Below are positions 36,203 to 49,391 of a stretch of 64,000 bases of DNA, piece after piece; position 1 is the stretch's first letter, and each line of letters starts with the position of its first letter. A program made the position numbers and the translations under genes. The stretch is from Pisaster brevispinus. Lineage: Eukaryota > Echinodermata > Asteroidea > Forcipulatida > Asteriidae. The stretch lies in the NCBI GenBank assembly GCA_023634235.1, contig JAMKCF010000019.1:992001-1056000 (forward strand), read 5' to 3'. The notes below the pieces were generated by a model. It was not told where the DNA came from. It saw only the letters and a program-made list of their open reading frames with translations, and did not search any database.

Positions 36203-36483
36203 CAGCGGCGTAGCCAGGGCTTTTTCGGTAGGGAGGGGGAATGTGTTTGTCAGTGGGGGAAGGGGGCTCATGCTTTTAATTTGGAAGGGGGACGCTGCAG
36301 GGAGCCATCATCCTCTTATGGCATTTTGTGGCCGTGGTAGCGATCCCGATTGCGATCGTTCACTGCATTAGATTATACAAATTTGTTTTTTTGTATACAA
36401 ATTGCGATTTTCTTTTTTTTCGGGGGGGGGGGCAGCTGGGGGGGGCATGTGCCCCTCCAGGCCTCCTTTTGGCCACAACGCTG
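36203..36483. mobile_element. MITE with CAGCGxCGTxGCCA termini (right arm)
   Basis: Mirror of 23422-23694. It begins CAGCGGCGTAGCCAGGG and ends TTGGCCACAACGCTG. Confidence 0.7.
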
Positions 36484-37839
36484 CTGTACACGTTGTTAAT
36501 ACTACTGCTTTTTCATTGCATTTAGGTACTTTCAACTAGATTAAAAGAAATACAAAGCTAACTTTAATAGTGTATCACATCTAAAGGGACTGTGTATAAT
36601 CTGTAATCATAAAACGTCTCTCGAAACTGATCACAGTCCTACTTTATAGAAACGTCAAGCTGCTACAACATCTTATAATTTTCAGAACAAACTCACTAAT
36701 TACGTGTAGGTCAGCTGTGATGATGTTCGTTAGATTAATGTATGTATGTTATTACATGTAAGTTGAATTGTTTAGCATTGACCTAGCCTTTAAGATGGTG
36801 TTACTTGTAGACACAAGTTTGCTGAGGTTTTAGTGTGCTATAAAGTAAGAAACCAATTTGTTCTGCACTGTGCAAATTCTACACTAAGACATTTTCCTGA
36901 TTTTTTAAAAACTTCAATGACTAGCAGTCAGTAGCCGCTTGTGTCTGGTACCCTGTCTCCAAACGAACAACTCTGACTCACAGTGATATGTTAACATTAT
37001 TTACCAGACTAATTTTGCCAAACACAAAAAAGGTAAAAAACATGTCAAACTTGTCTTCTAGGTTTAGGAATTAAAAGAACCCTCCCCCCTTCATTTTGCT
37101 CTAAAAAACCATGGAGTTAAACATCAGATATTGCTAATATTTAGTGTTACCTTACAGATAAAGTTGGACAAAATGTGGAAATTGTAATTTAAGTTTTTAT
37201 TTTCCAGAACTGAGTTGTACTTTTATGTTAATCATGGGAATCAGTTTTTTCCCAACTATGCAAATACAAATGTGCCTTTTAGCCATTTTAAATGTTACTT
37301 TTTTGAATGCTGTTCTTGTAAAGCGTAATGTAGAACATTTTAGGCCGTTAAACCAGAGGGATTCTGAATTGTGTGTGTAATAAAATGGTGGAAATGTACG
37401 GACATGAAGTAAAGCATCTTAAAAGGGTGTTTAAAGAAATTTTGAAGACTTAAAACTGCACGTTGTGATTGTAAACAAAATAAATTTGTGTAATTTTTGT
37501 AGGAGAGCAATTTAAACATGATATTAAGCATTTCAAGTAACTTTAAAGCTCTTATTTCAACAATACAAAAATTGAAATTGTTTTTTGGCACCAAATTTGC
37601 ATATTTTAATTTTTTTTTCCAAAATGAAAAAATAATTAACGAGCGTGCGTTTCAGCCGATTTTAGAAAAATGAAAGACCATAAATTTTTTGGTTTTTCAT
37701 GTTTTTTTTTTTTTTTTTTGAAAATGAAAAATAATCAACGAGCGTGCGTTTCAGCTGATTTAAAAAAAATGAAAGACCGTTAATTTTACGGTTTTTCAAT
37801 TTTTTTTTTTTTTGGGGGGGAGATAAAAAAAATTTGTCC

Positions 37840-38075
37840 ACCCCTCTTCTCTCTCTCTCCCCTGTCCGCCTCCCCTCTCCTTCCTCCGTCCTGGCCTGTC
37901 CCGCCTTGTGCGTCGTGCTTGGTGCATGTTAGTGCGTGTAAGTGTTAGTGCATGTCAATATACCTTATACCTCTATTCTTACCTTGTGACTTGCCGGGAT
38001 TCGAACCCAAGCAGGTCTTCCGATCTTGCTCTCCCGTGCGTGACCTTGTCCGCTAGGCCATCGGCGATCCACAGC
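37840..38075 (-). repeat. tRNA-derived SINE-like element (right arm)
   Basis: Mirror copy with both boxes intact on the minus strand (GGATTCGAACC and CCGCTAGGCCA on +). The GAC-rich tail is shorter than in the left arm. Confidence 0.65.
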
Positions 38076-38164
38076 AAACTAATAATTTTTAACCATGATG
38101 AATATTAGAACCACGTGATGTATATATAAACACACGTTTATACATGTTAAATATATAGTGTAAC

Positions 38165-38228
38165 GGGCGCCCTCTGTTGATTGTGAAGGGCGCCCTCTGT
38201 TGATTGTGGAGGGCGCCCTCTGTCATCA
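38165..38228. repeat. GGCGCC-containing short tandem repeat, 3 copies (right arm)
   Basis: GGGCGCCCTCTGTTGATTGT repeated three times, one more than in the left arm. Confidence 0.85.
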
Positions 38229-38329
38229 AAAAGTTTTTATTCAAAATTAACTTCCCCTGAAAAAAAAATCCCTTTTATAATGTGGAGATTAATTTCCTCG
38301 AAATTATTAAATATCTGTAGTGTCTTCGA

Positions 38330-39060
38330 TATTTGACGTTTTTTAGGCAGTATAATTTTGTAGTAAAATAATATTTTCAAGTTTTACAGAAAATAAAAAA
38401 ACAATTTGGAAAGTTTAGATGCTGAAAGTGTATCTCTTTATTAAAAACGTTGTTCATAAACAAATTTAAATAGCATAAGTTTTTATTAATTTATTTCAAA
38501 GCATTTGCATTGTTTTTCTTTCTACAATTAAAATATAAAGATTCACAGGATTCATATTTGTCACAAGATGTTTCCGCATAAATCATTTGTTTTGGTGCAA
38601 ACATCTGGTGGAAAATAAAATGTGAAATTTTTTAAGCAGTCTGATTTTGTTTTCTTTGCAAAATTAATATTTTCAAGTCTGACAGAAAATAAATTAACAC
38701 AAACTTATCGGGAAAGTTTTGATCCTGAAAGTGTAACAATTTATTAAAAACATTGTTTTATAAACAATTTACAATAGAAAGTTTTGTAAAATTTTGTAAA
38801 ATTAATTTCAAAGTACTTGCATTGTTTTCTTCTACAATTAAAAATATCAAAAGATTCAAAGGAACATTTGTTTAACATTTTTCACAAGATTTTTCCACAT
38901 AAACCAGATGTTTGTGCAAACATCTTGTGGAAAATAACCTACATTACACAATGTATTTCAAAGAATTGATCGAATTTGCAGTGTTTTCTTCTTTAATTAG
39001 ATATTAAAAGCTTCAAATAAACATTTTCCACCAGATATGTCCCCATAAATCAGAAGTTAT
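38330..39060. repeat. Imperfect long tandem repeat with hairpin motifs, right arm
   Basis: Mirror of 20906-21660 with small indels, such as an extra AATTATTAAATATCTGTAGTG near 38303. Confidence 0.7.
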
Positions 39061-41009
39061 ATTTTGCCGAACAATTATGTATAAGAAAATTAAATAAATA
39101 AATCAATAAATAAATTTTTTAAAAATGAATAAATACATAAATACATTTAAAAAAATTAGATACATAAATAAATAAACAATTAAATACATAACTAAATAAA
39201 TAAAAAAAAAAAGAAAGAAAGATATAAAACAATTAATTAATTACATAAGAACTTAATACATAGCCCACAGAACTTGAATCCTTTTACATCCAGAACCACA
39301 TACCCAATATCAAGTGGAACCCAGACTTATTGTCTAAAAATTCTTCACGATGTTATCAAAGTTCTACAGAGCAAGTATGTATCCTAGGAACAGTCTGGTG
39401 CAGAATTTCTGGTGTTCTATCTTTGTTATTGTCAGGTGTTCCATCTGTGTTATCATCAACATGACTGCTACATTGTTCATGGTATCTATTCTGCAGAGGA
39501 TCTGCTTTTCAACTGAATTCACTACTGCAAAATATCATTTTTGCAAGGCTTGTTGCATTTTATAGATGGGTGCAAAGCGGCAATTTTTTCTTCTTGTAGA
39601 TTCCAAAGCTCCCCGTGAGCCCAATCTTGATTTTCCTGTACAAACAAGAATAAATAATATTAATTCATTAATTCATTATCCAGAAAAGATTGCGAAAAGG
39701 GATCAGCAAAATAATTATGGTTTTCACAAACATCATTCTAATGGGTTTTCATTCTGTAACTGGACGCTATATTGTTATCGACTCCAGAATCATACTTTGA
39801 TTTCATTCAAGTCTTTTTATGTTTTTCCTGTCAGTAGGAATGGTTTGTACACATGAGCACTGTTCCAACTAAAACATAAAATCCTTGGATGTCAAAGGAA
39901 CCTTTATGTAATCACACAGACTGGTTGTTCTTGCTACAATAATATTCCTTTCCAATTTATTTATGTTTTGCACCTAGGCTTATTTCCCAAACAGTTAAAC
40001 GAAACTTGCGATTTCCAGTTAACTGTTTCTACCATTCCAATCAAAGCTATAAGCCCGCAGATGTCAACACACTCTCCAGGTTTAATAGAATGCAACACCC
40101 ACCCACTCCGAACGGTCACGAAACCAGGTCATAAAACCACAGACTCAGCACAGTGGCTTGCCTTTTAAGTGAAACAATTGTAAAAAAAAAACTGCAGAGG
40201 ATTAAGATAAGACGTATTAGCATCTCAATAGGAGTGTCAATCATTCTCCGAAGACAGGGCTGGCTGGAGAATGTCTGGCTAACCTTAGATTTTCTCGGCC
40301 AATTTCAGCAACAACAAAACAAAATCATTCCATTTTATTAACACGCATTTATATTCACGCATTTTTCCCTCATCCACTCAAACTAGGTTTTCTTTTTAGC
40401 TATTAATTCATTAAATTTCGTTTTTGTGCACACATAATTTCTTTTTTTCTTATTAAGATTCGTTTCTGTCATTCTATTTCAAATACTCATGCAAGCGCAC
40501 ATGAATTTGTTGCTCGCTTGCGGTTTTGTCATTGTCGGCAAAAAAGTACCGGTCAGCAAAGTTGTAACGTTGCTTGAATTGGCTTTTAAAAGAACTGGTT
40601 AGTGCCGACCAGCTAGATTAGCGTAGTTACAACACTGGTATTCGGATGTAATTTACAACCCCCCCCCCCTCCTATATGTACGAAAAAATTACTTGGCCAA
40701 ATAAACAGGGCGTCTTAAAGGAGTCCGACAGTTTTTCAGGCCGTCCAAAAATAAAATAGGGAGTACAAAAGACACCCGGATGCATTGCTGGCTGTCTCCT
40801 AAATTCTGAATAAATATTAAACTTGAAATACTGAATTCTGTAAGAAAACTGTTGACGATTTATAAAAAAATCAACCTGTTGATGGTTTGTTTTTAAAAAT
40901 ACCTTCTTATGAAAAAATTTAAAGCATGTTCAAATTTTGATCAAAAGTACTAAAGAGAGGAGAGATATGGTTCTCAAAAGAAAACAAAAGAAGGTAACGG
41001 AGCAAAAAT

Positions 41010-41985
41010 TGTCAAGTGTTAGGGTTAGGTTTTGTTATCGCAAGTCTTAAACTAATCAGCATACAAACTTAATTGGTAAGGGTTAGGTTTAGGGTTGGAG
41101 TTAGGGTTTGTGATCAAATTTTTTAGATTAATGAGCATAAAAACTTACCTAGTAGGGCAAGGTTCAAGTTGTTGATCAAAATCTTTTTAATTAATAATGA
41201 GCATAAACACTTTCTTAGTAGGGTAAGGGTTAAAGTTGTTAATCAAAATCAATTAATTAGTAATGAGCTTAAAAACTTACTTAAGGTAAGAGTTAAAGTT
41301 GTTGATTAAAATCTTTTAATTAATAATGAGCATCAACACTTACTTGGTAAGAGTTAGGGTTAAGGTTGGAGTTAAGGTTAGGGTTTTTAATGAAAAGTTT
41401 TAAATAAATGAGCATTAAAACTTACTTGGAGTTAATAAGGGTTAAGGTAAGGGCTTATGATCAAAGTAGTGTGACTCTGTTTTTCCATCAACTTCACTCT
41501 GAGACCCTCGATGGTAAAGTAATGACTTTAAAAACTTACTTGGTAAGGGTTAGGGTTAGGGTTTTTGATTTGAAGTTTTAATGACCATAAAAGCTTACTT
41601 TGGTAAGGGTTATTGTTTGGGTTAAGGAGCACTAAAGAGTTGTTGATAACACATTGTGAGAAACTACTCCCTCTGAACTAGTGTAGTTTTAGAGTAAGAG
41701 ATAATTTTCACCCCCAAAATTTGAATCTGAGAAAGACTTCACACATGAAGCCTTTCTCAGGCATCTGAAAGCACACAATTTATGCAACAAGGGTGTTTTT
41801 TTTTTTTTATTATTTTCATGCAACTTCAATGACCAATTGAGCCAAACTTTTATGCATATTTTATGCATGTGTTGGGATACACCAAGGGAGGATACTGATC
41901 TTTCATAATTAGCCAAAGTGTACCCTGCGTCTAAAGAGAGAATACATACATTTCCCAAAAGAGAAAATAAAAAGAGAAGTTTTTT
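41010..41985. mobile_element. Echinoderm-type MITE with internal tandem expansion (right arm)
   Basis: Mirror of 18105-18975 with a few small length differences in the tandem part (for example an extra AATAAGGG near 41433). It carries the 56-bp exon-like insert at 41461-41516. Confidence 0.7.
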
Positions 41986-41987
41986 AC

Positions 41988-42244
41988 CTGTAAAACATGG
42001 TGCACACCTTGTCATCCTCCACCTCTGGGGATGTCTCTCCATCAACTGGTTCTATTCTGAGGTGTCTCCACTCTTGATCAACTTCTGCCTCATCTCACAG
42101 CTTCATCACTAACAGGTGAGCTGCTCAAAGTAGTGTGACTCTGTTTTTCCATCAACTTCACTCTGAGACCCTCGATGGTAGAGTTGGCTTTCTCAGATGT
42201 TAGCACAGACTGGGCTTGTTTGGAATTCAATCACACAAATACAA
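41988..42244 (-). other. Exon-like segment with splice sites (right-arm mirror)
   Basis: Reverse complement of 17800-18056 with a handful of substitutions (for example CATCTGAG for CATCTGTG, AGCAGCTC for AGGAGCTC, GAGTGGAG for GAGCGGAG). Length, splice-site-like ends and the internal frame shift are preserved. Confidence 0.35.
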
Positions 42245-43689
42245 CTGCAGAGAAATGTCAAAAAGAGATTGAAAAGTCATGAACAAAAATAATAAGAGCA
42301 CAACCTGAGATCAAGTAGGCCTGTAAGTATCCAAAATCAAAAGCTTTTCAAAAACGACCAGCTCTTTTTTCACTCAACGATTACCCCACAGAAAGTCATT
42401 TTATTAAATATAAAAGGAAAGATGCTTAGTCCACCCCCAATATTTTCACTCATTATGACTACAAATACAATCTTATACCAAAATATGATTATCTTTTTGA
42501 CTTAAGTGAAAATGTATTAGTGGTTTGTATCCCATTTTTTAAAATAACTTTCTTTGGACAGATCACTGAGAAAAGATGTAGTCTAATCATTGATTCAAAC
42601 TATCTATGTTGTTGGTAAGCAAGCATAGCCATGCTGGATGGCTAGGAGGCCTGTAAATCAACAATGATGTAGGCCCTTCATGTCATTTTAAGAGCAATCT
42701 AAAAATAACAAACAAAATAAGACACTGCTCACCAACAACTTTCCCATAACCATAAAACACATTCTACTGCATTAAGCCAAAAACTTCTGTGTCACTTTCA
42801 ATCTATTGTATTATAGCACCCCTTACAAAGATTCTGCCTTTTGATTGTGAACTTGCAGCAAAAAATGTACTCTTCCCGTAGCAACGAATGCACTATCCTA
42901 TAGAAGCCAAAGTGCTATACCCAGAGCAAATGCAGCTATGTGGTACCTAGACATCTTGACACCATAAAACAAATATTGACAGCTTTTACTCCTAGTAGTA
43001 GTAGTATGGTTAAAACTATGACTCCCTCTGTGAAGCCTGGAGCGGGTGTTTTCTTGAGACTTTGCCTCCGGAAAATAGAACATGCCAAGGATCACCATGA
43101 GACTCCTGTTTTAACCATACACGTAACTCTAGTAGAAGCATCAGCTGTTTGTATAAGTAAATGTACACTAGTGGTGGTGGTTACTGCAGTGTACATGTAG
43201 ATACTGTACTAGCCTATCCCCTATAATAGTCAAAGTCAGTCACTCACTCTTAACTTGCCTTTGGTATGTGGCGACAGACAGTAACTTGTCCATACCATGG
43301 TTGCTAAAGCCAAGAGAAAGGGATGAGTGGTCATGGCATACAGACTATACCTCATGACATAACTACAATTACAAGTACGGTACGGATCAACGGTATGTTT
43401 ACATTGGCACGATATTGAGCTCATCTAAACTAAGGTCAACAGAACATGTACATCCATGGGTACACAAATAGAAAACCCGACACATCTGCCTATTTATCTA
43501 TCTAAAACGTACCTTTATAAAATCCAGTGAGTCTCCTGCCTTGTATGAACAGCCAGATAATCCGTACAGCGTCATAGTTTGTGTCAAAGGGAACATTTCT
43601 AGGTAGATATTAGGGACACGAAATTGAAATCAAAACTCCCTTCATGTAAACTGTATTAATATGACCTAGGGAGGGCGCACTTCATAAAC

Positions 43690-43975
43690 GAACCAAAACT
43701 ATTAACGGGGGCGATTTTTTTTTATAACACATGCTAGCTATGGGGCCACAAAAAAGCGTTCTGATTGGTCCGTTTCTGCAGAGGTCGTGCATTTTAAATA
43801 AGGTAAACTACGGAAAGCGTTATTACACGTACTGGTGGTACAGGACCCTGGCCTAGCATGCGGTGCGTGTGGTGTTAGTACAGCGGCACACCCAGGAATT
43901 GTGTGCGCTATCGGTGTCGCTAATTTTATATCGGTGATAATAAATATAGAGACAAGGGGTAGGCCTACAAGAAAA
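43690..43975 (-). repeat. About 260-bp dispersed repeat, copy 2 (right arm mirror)
   Basis: Reverse complement of 16065-16330, as expected of the palindrome. Together with copy 3 (45656-45917, opposite strand) it forms a smaller inverted repeat about 1.7 kb apart inside the right arm. Confidence 0.8.
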
Positions 43976-44431
43976 CTGAAAAAAAACTTTTTTTTTTTTT
44001 TATCTCCTGCCCATTTTTCTTACTCCACTGGTCTACTTTATTTTAATGTATCAACTATTGGGGTAAGGAACCATTGAAGGAAGTGTCTGTCAAAAAAGTA
44101 TATGTAGGCCTATATTATATTTGGTATTCTGTTACAACTTTATGACACAAACTTTATTATTGGAACAAATAATATAACTATTTACCCCATTTATTTAATT
44201 ATGTATATGTACTATTACTATTAAATGGGGTAAAGAAGCGCTTATATTGCGAATATGGTTACAAACTGGATAGCCTTCTGGCAGTAGGCCTACGACATTG
44301 TCACAGCATATCACGGAGGTAAATTGTACACTTCCGAAGTCGATGTCATTGTTGTTTTTGAGTCGTGTAAACTAACAAAATTTAATGCAAAACACTGTCG
44401 AAAGGAAAATTTTACGAATCACAAGTCATAT

Positions 44432-44624
44432 ATTGTTTTGAGATCATTATTGCACCAATGCCTTTCATCACTGAAAGTTTCATTGCAATTGCTCTTTAGG
44501 AACTATGCAAATAGCCGCTTTGACCGAACGTGCGTTATGTCAATAGCCTTTTTTTACTGAAACAGACAAATAAAATAAAAAATAATAAAAAAAACTTTAA
44601 CGAAAACAAGAGCTGTTTCGCTAG
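44432..44624. other. Right-arm-specific insertion of about 190 bp
   Basis: The left arm at 15585-15605 runs directly from GAGAAGACT to ATATGACTTG. The right arm has about 190 bp between these. No TIRs or clear target duplication were seen. It may be a deletion from the left arm instead. Confidence 0.7.
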
Positions 44625-45424
44625 TCTTCTCCAATAATTAGATAGGCCTACGTGTCAATAGGTATTGCCCCACAAGCAGTCATTTGAAGGCCACTAAACA
44701 TAAACACACTAAACATTCTTCAAATCCCCCAGTATTGACCAGAACAGGGGGACCACCCTTGCTCCACGGATGTCATCTTTCACTCTGATTCTTATAGGTT
44801 TAGCCACTTATTATCATTTTTGTTTTTCGGCCATTAACCCTGCGTGACACCGTCAACAAAATGTTCACCGACTCGGACACCATGACTTAATTATTGATTA
44901 ACAGTTTGATTTTAGCGTGTAATACACTTTTGTGGAGAAACCAATCACTTTTAAATTGCCCAAAGCATTACAGATAGACATTTACTAAATACAATCAATT
45001 CAAGCAACATTTATTTTAAGATGAGCCCACATGTGTCTCTTTGTGAAGTTTATACCACTTCTGCTCAATCAACCTTTTCTTTGAACAACACCCTTTGATT
45101 ACACAACTCAGCAAGAACATCACATTCTCTTACATCTTTCCATAGGGTCTACTGTCTAGCTAATCCTCCCAACATCATCCTGCTCAAATATAATTTAAAA
45201 AAAAAAGGAAAAAGAAGAAAAAAGGGCAAAGCCAAAAGTCTGGAGAAAAAGCATTCTGAGTGTACGCATAGAACACTGTGACTCAAAAGTTTGCAAATCC
45301 CAACTTAAAAATGGGAACATTTAGGGCCTATTTATAGAAGAATGATAACAAAGAAAATATACAAGAACAAACAAATTCACCTTGATTTTTAATATTTTTT
45401 TAATAGGCCCAAACGGTAAGGTAA

Positions 45425-45985
45425 GGAACGCGGAGAGAAAATATGTTTAATTATATAAATAAACAATAGCTCTACTACCATATAATAATACAAAGGGTCC
45501 AGAATAGAGAGCATGGGGGACTTTTAATATTTCGATCGTTGCCAGCCAAAGATGAACCCGAGTGAGTTGTTACACGTTATACACTCTGCCATCGATCCAC
45601 ACACACATACTTCTCGAAATAGTTAAAACATTACTAATAACATTAAGGTTTTCTTTTAGGCCTATTTTTATTACCACCGATTCACATTAGCGACACTGAT
45701 AGCGCACACAATGTACCAAGTGCCGCTATATCAACACCACTCGCACCGGGGCGCAAGCTGTGCTCCAAGGCCAGGGTCCTGTACCACCAGTACGTGTAAT
45801 AACGCTTTCCTTAGTTTACCTTATTGAAAATGCACGACCTCTGCAGAAACGGACCAATCAGAACGCTTTTTTGTGGCCCCATAGCTAGCGTGTGGTATGG
45901 GGAAAAACAATCGCTAACGGCGCGCTTGTGTTGGGGGAGGGGGGGGTGGGGGGGGGGTGGGGGGGGGGGGTGGGGGGGGGGGGCT
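45425..45985. other. Right-arm-specific insertion of about 540 bp with G-rich end
   Basis: Replaces the (CCCT)n site of the left arm. It contains copy 3 of the 260-bp repeat and ends in a tract of G runs (45935-45985) broken by single T or A. This is strong G-quadruplex-forming sequence on +. Confidence 0.75.
45656..45917 (+). repeat. About 260-bp dispersed repeat, copy 3, in right-arm-specific insertion
   Basis: Matches 16065-16330 with several substitutions (for example GCGACACTGATAGCGC and CACCGGGGCGCAAGC). It has no counterpart at the mirror site near 14778, so it arrived in the right arm after the palindrome formed, or was lost from the left. Confidence 0.75.
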
Positions 45986-47659
45986 ATGCAAGTTACTTAA
46001 AAAAAAGTAATTTTTTGAGAAAATAATTATAAACACTATAATGAGTAAAGTAATAATTATTCAAACTTAAATCAATTGGAAAAAATTATTAATTACCACA
46101 AATTATATTCACGATGTCGTAAATTAAACTTTGAGAATAAAGAAAACCAAAATTAAACCTCGTTTGAGTTACGAAATTTCACTTTGTGGAATCATAATGA
46201 CCTACCCCCCCCTGTGTATGCTTGACTCGACATCAGATGAAGCCTCATGGATGCTTGATAATCTATTGACTCAAGACAATGTGAATGATTGACCCTTCAT
46301 AAAAGCCTCATGTCTGCTTCTGAAATCATAGCGGCTTAATTAAATCATAGCGGCTTAATTTTTTGTGATGTACTTATTTTGTAAAAGATAGAGTCTAGAC
46401 AAATTTTAAGTGTTTCTTTTTTGTTTCACTTGCAAAGCCCCGAGAGACTTGATCATCCAGGATATACCAGACAGGACCATTCCACATATATAAGATGGGG
46501 TCAGTTCCCAGAGCTGTGTATTTTTTTTATGGGCAGTGAAATTTGTTTTTGTACACAAAATCTGCTACACCGCTGCACATAAACACATAACTACCCAGAT
46601 CTAACCCTCTGATAAGTGGAACAATCTGCTCAGCTGTTTATGCTTGTCTTTTCATGTCTCTTAGGCTGGTTGTGCAAAGCCACCCCCCCCCCCCCAAGCC
46701 AGACAAACTGTCTCCGCTTTGTGGGAGGGGCGCACTCCTGTCACTCACCGATGGCAATGTCTAACAGTTAAAGTTAGTAAACTGCCATTGTATTCGATAA
46801 CCTAAGCTTCCGTGGCAAAATTTGTCAATATCCAAAAATATCCGATGGTATCATCCTTTTTTATACGGGGATGTTCTGGTTCATTCCTGACTTTTTTTCA
46901 GACGAATTTGAAACATGGCGTAACAGGATTTCAACAACTTATTGGTCTTCTGTAGTAGGAATTTTTGTCAGTCAAAGTGTCAGATTAAACGCCGAATGGA
47001 CTATCATTGAAAGTCAGTAATGAAACTAAATATTCCCGTACAAAAATCTGCAGACCCACTTTTTTTCTCAGAAAAATAGACTTACCTCTTTTGATTCTTT
47101 CGAATTTTGACCGAATTTTAAAAGTTTAACTGAGGTTTTTATTCTTTCAAATGAAGAAGGCATCATGTGCATGTAGGTTTCTATTGTATGAATCAGACAT
47201 GCAACTTTGCGAATGTCAAAAAAGAGGAACTGGTCAACCACAGTTATATTTGTATGGTGTTTTTCAGTTTTCTATGGCAATGTTTCCAAAGAAAAAAGAG
47301 GAAATCAGCTGATCAGCTGAAAAGTTGCATGCCTGATGAATCTAGGTCAAGGTTTAGACTTGCTTTCAGTTTCTAGGCTCCGTTACCCTAAGAGTTTGTT
47401 GTTAAATTAAACTTGTTCCATTTCAAAGATTTTCACGAAGAGAGATGTTTGAAGAATTGACAGGAGTATCAAACAAATAATTGCTGGGACTGAACCCTGA
47501 CATTCTGAAATAAGTAAGAAATCGCAACAACATCTGTTAAACTTTGTTTTATTGAGTAAATTTTAATCCAATCTCTGGGACAGCTATAGATCAATATAAA
47601 TTTATTTAATTATTTAATAATTATATAGGATATATAATTATTTAATTATGTAACTATAT

Positions 47660-47961
47660 AAGGCAGTGTAGTTTTGGCAAAGACCAGTATTCTCGCTTGC
47701 TGTTTCCCAACATGAGCATAAAATAGCAAACCCGTGGAAATTGGGGCTCAATTGGTCAACGAAGTTGCAAGAAAATAATGAAAAAAAAAAACCTGAACCC
47801 CCCCCCCCCCCCAAAACCCAGTGTTGCCTGAAGCCTTTCCAAGGTTCCAACTTTGGGGTGAATTTTTGTTACCTCTTTCTCTCATTACTTCGAAAGGTGT
47901 CATTTCTATAAAAATACGATAAAGTGCGATAAAGTTGATAACCCAAAGTACACCCTGCCTT
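47660..47961. mobile_element. Full-length MITE with AAGGCAGxGT termini, right arm
   Basis: Mirror of 11972-12115 but complete. The termini AAGGCAGTGTAGTTTTGGC and the reverse complement of GTACACCCTGCCTT form imperfect inverted repeats. The interior contains GAGCATAAAATAGCAA, CTCAATTGGTCAACGAAGTTG and a run of about 17 C. The family signature (ATTGAGC near CAACTTC) is shared with 18105-18360. Confidence 0.7.
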
Positions 47962-48658
47962 TAATTATAGAAATATATAATTGAATAATTATATAACTGT
48001 ATAATTAATTATATAATTATACAATTATGTATTCATAACATGTGTTTGCTTGACCCTAAACATATGAAGCCTCATGTATGCTTGTGGAATCATAGTGACT
48101 TAAGATACATAAGGTGACCATACACACAGAGGAAGCCTTAAAATACCCCCCAAAAACAAATATCCAGAGTAACGTTAAACAAGAAGGTTCAGTAGTTTCT
48201 AATGCATCTTTTTAGAGCTTTAAATCGCACATTAAAAATGATTTAATTTTTCAAAAAACTGCTAGAGTTAACCCATGTGTTTTTGTTGTTGATATTTGTG
48301 CAAATTGTTTAATGTTATGCTATGGAGGTCTCTCCCATGGGAGGGTTTGAAATGGAGCAGGCATTCCCACTAATGCCATTTTGTATGTCTTGACCATAGG
48401 CACCAGTACTTACTGCATCATTTTAGTCCATAGAGTTGCACCCTAAAAAAATGATCAAAATTTCATAAACATTATTTTTATCTTTTTTGGGGGCTAAATT
48501 TCAAATTCTCTTTTTTTGCTCAAAATGAGCAGGTATCTTCACTGATGCAAGTTTGTATGACTTGATCTATTGCATCTTTCATATTTCTTTAAAATACTAT
48601 TTTTAGGATTTTTCCTCAAGATTAAAGACAAGTTCTCTCAAAAAACATTAACCCTATA

Positions 48659-49391
48659 GGATGCACCACATAAGATAAATCTCCCATAGCAATCAATGCT
48701 AAATGTTATATTCAAAAATACTTAAAAAAACAATTTTTTAAAGTCTCTCTGACTCTTGAAAACTAATCAAATACAGCTTTGGACAACTAAACTTCTCATT
48801 TCTTTTCATTTTTTAGAAGATCAGCCATTTTTTGCTAATTATCCCATAAAGTAACACCCCCAAAAAGATCTTCTTCCCAAACCAATTTGCTGCCAGTTTT
48901 CATGAAGCCAAATAGAACCCACTTTGGAAGCAAAGTTTTTCAAGTCTCTCCAAAAAAATACAATTTTGTAGAAAAACTATGGTCTTCTTTGGAGTTGTTT
49001 TCTCGTCTTTGTTTCACGAGACTTGTACAGTCTATAATGCAATATCCAACCCCCACCCCAACACGCCCCCTACTCAATTTTACACAGATGAGAGTTCTTT
49101 GTCTTGGTGTTCAGATATTGCTATCATTCCAGAGACTGATCTCAGTATATCTGAGACTGACAAAACTTGCATTTTAACTTCAGAAATAACTGTACAAAGC
49201 TTAATACTTACTGTTCAGAGCTCTAGGACTGATGTTTTCAATAACAAAATCAGCACATCCTGATGAAAAACACACCTCAAGCAATGTATTTCCATCTTCG
49301 ATTCAAGCCAACGGATAATTATAAACAAGGCAGACATATTTCAATTCCAACCAAATTCACTGATGGGCGCCACCATATATAGGGTGCACCC
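48659..49391 (+). mobile_element. Element related to the 2299 TIR family, right-arm copy
   Basis: Mirror of 10684-11285. It begins GGATGCACC, has CAATGCTAAATG shortly after (as in 2330-2350), AAAGTCTCTCTGACTCTTGA, then TTGCTGCCAGTTTTCATGAA, which is also at 30435-30455. It ends at GGGTGCACCCC. Confidence 0.5.
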
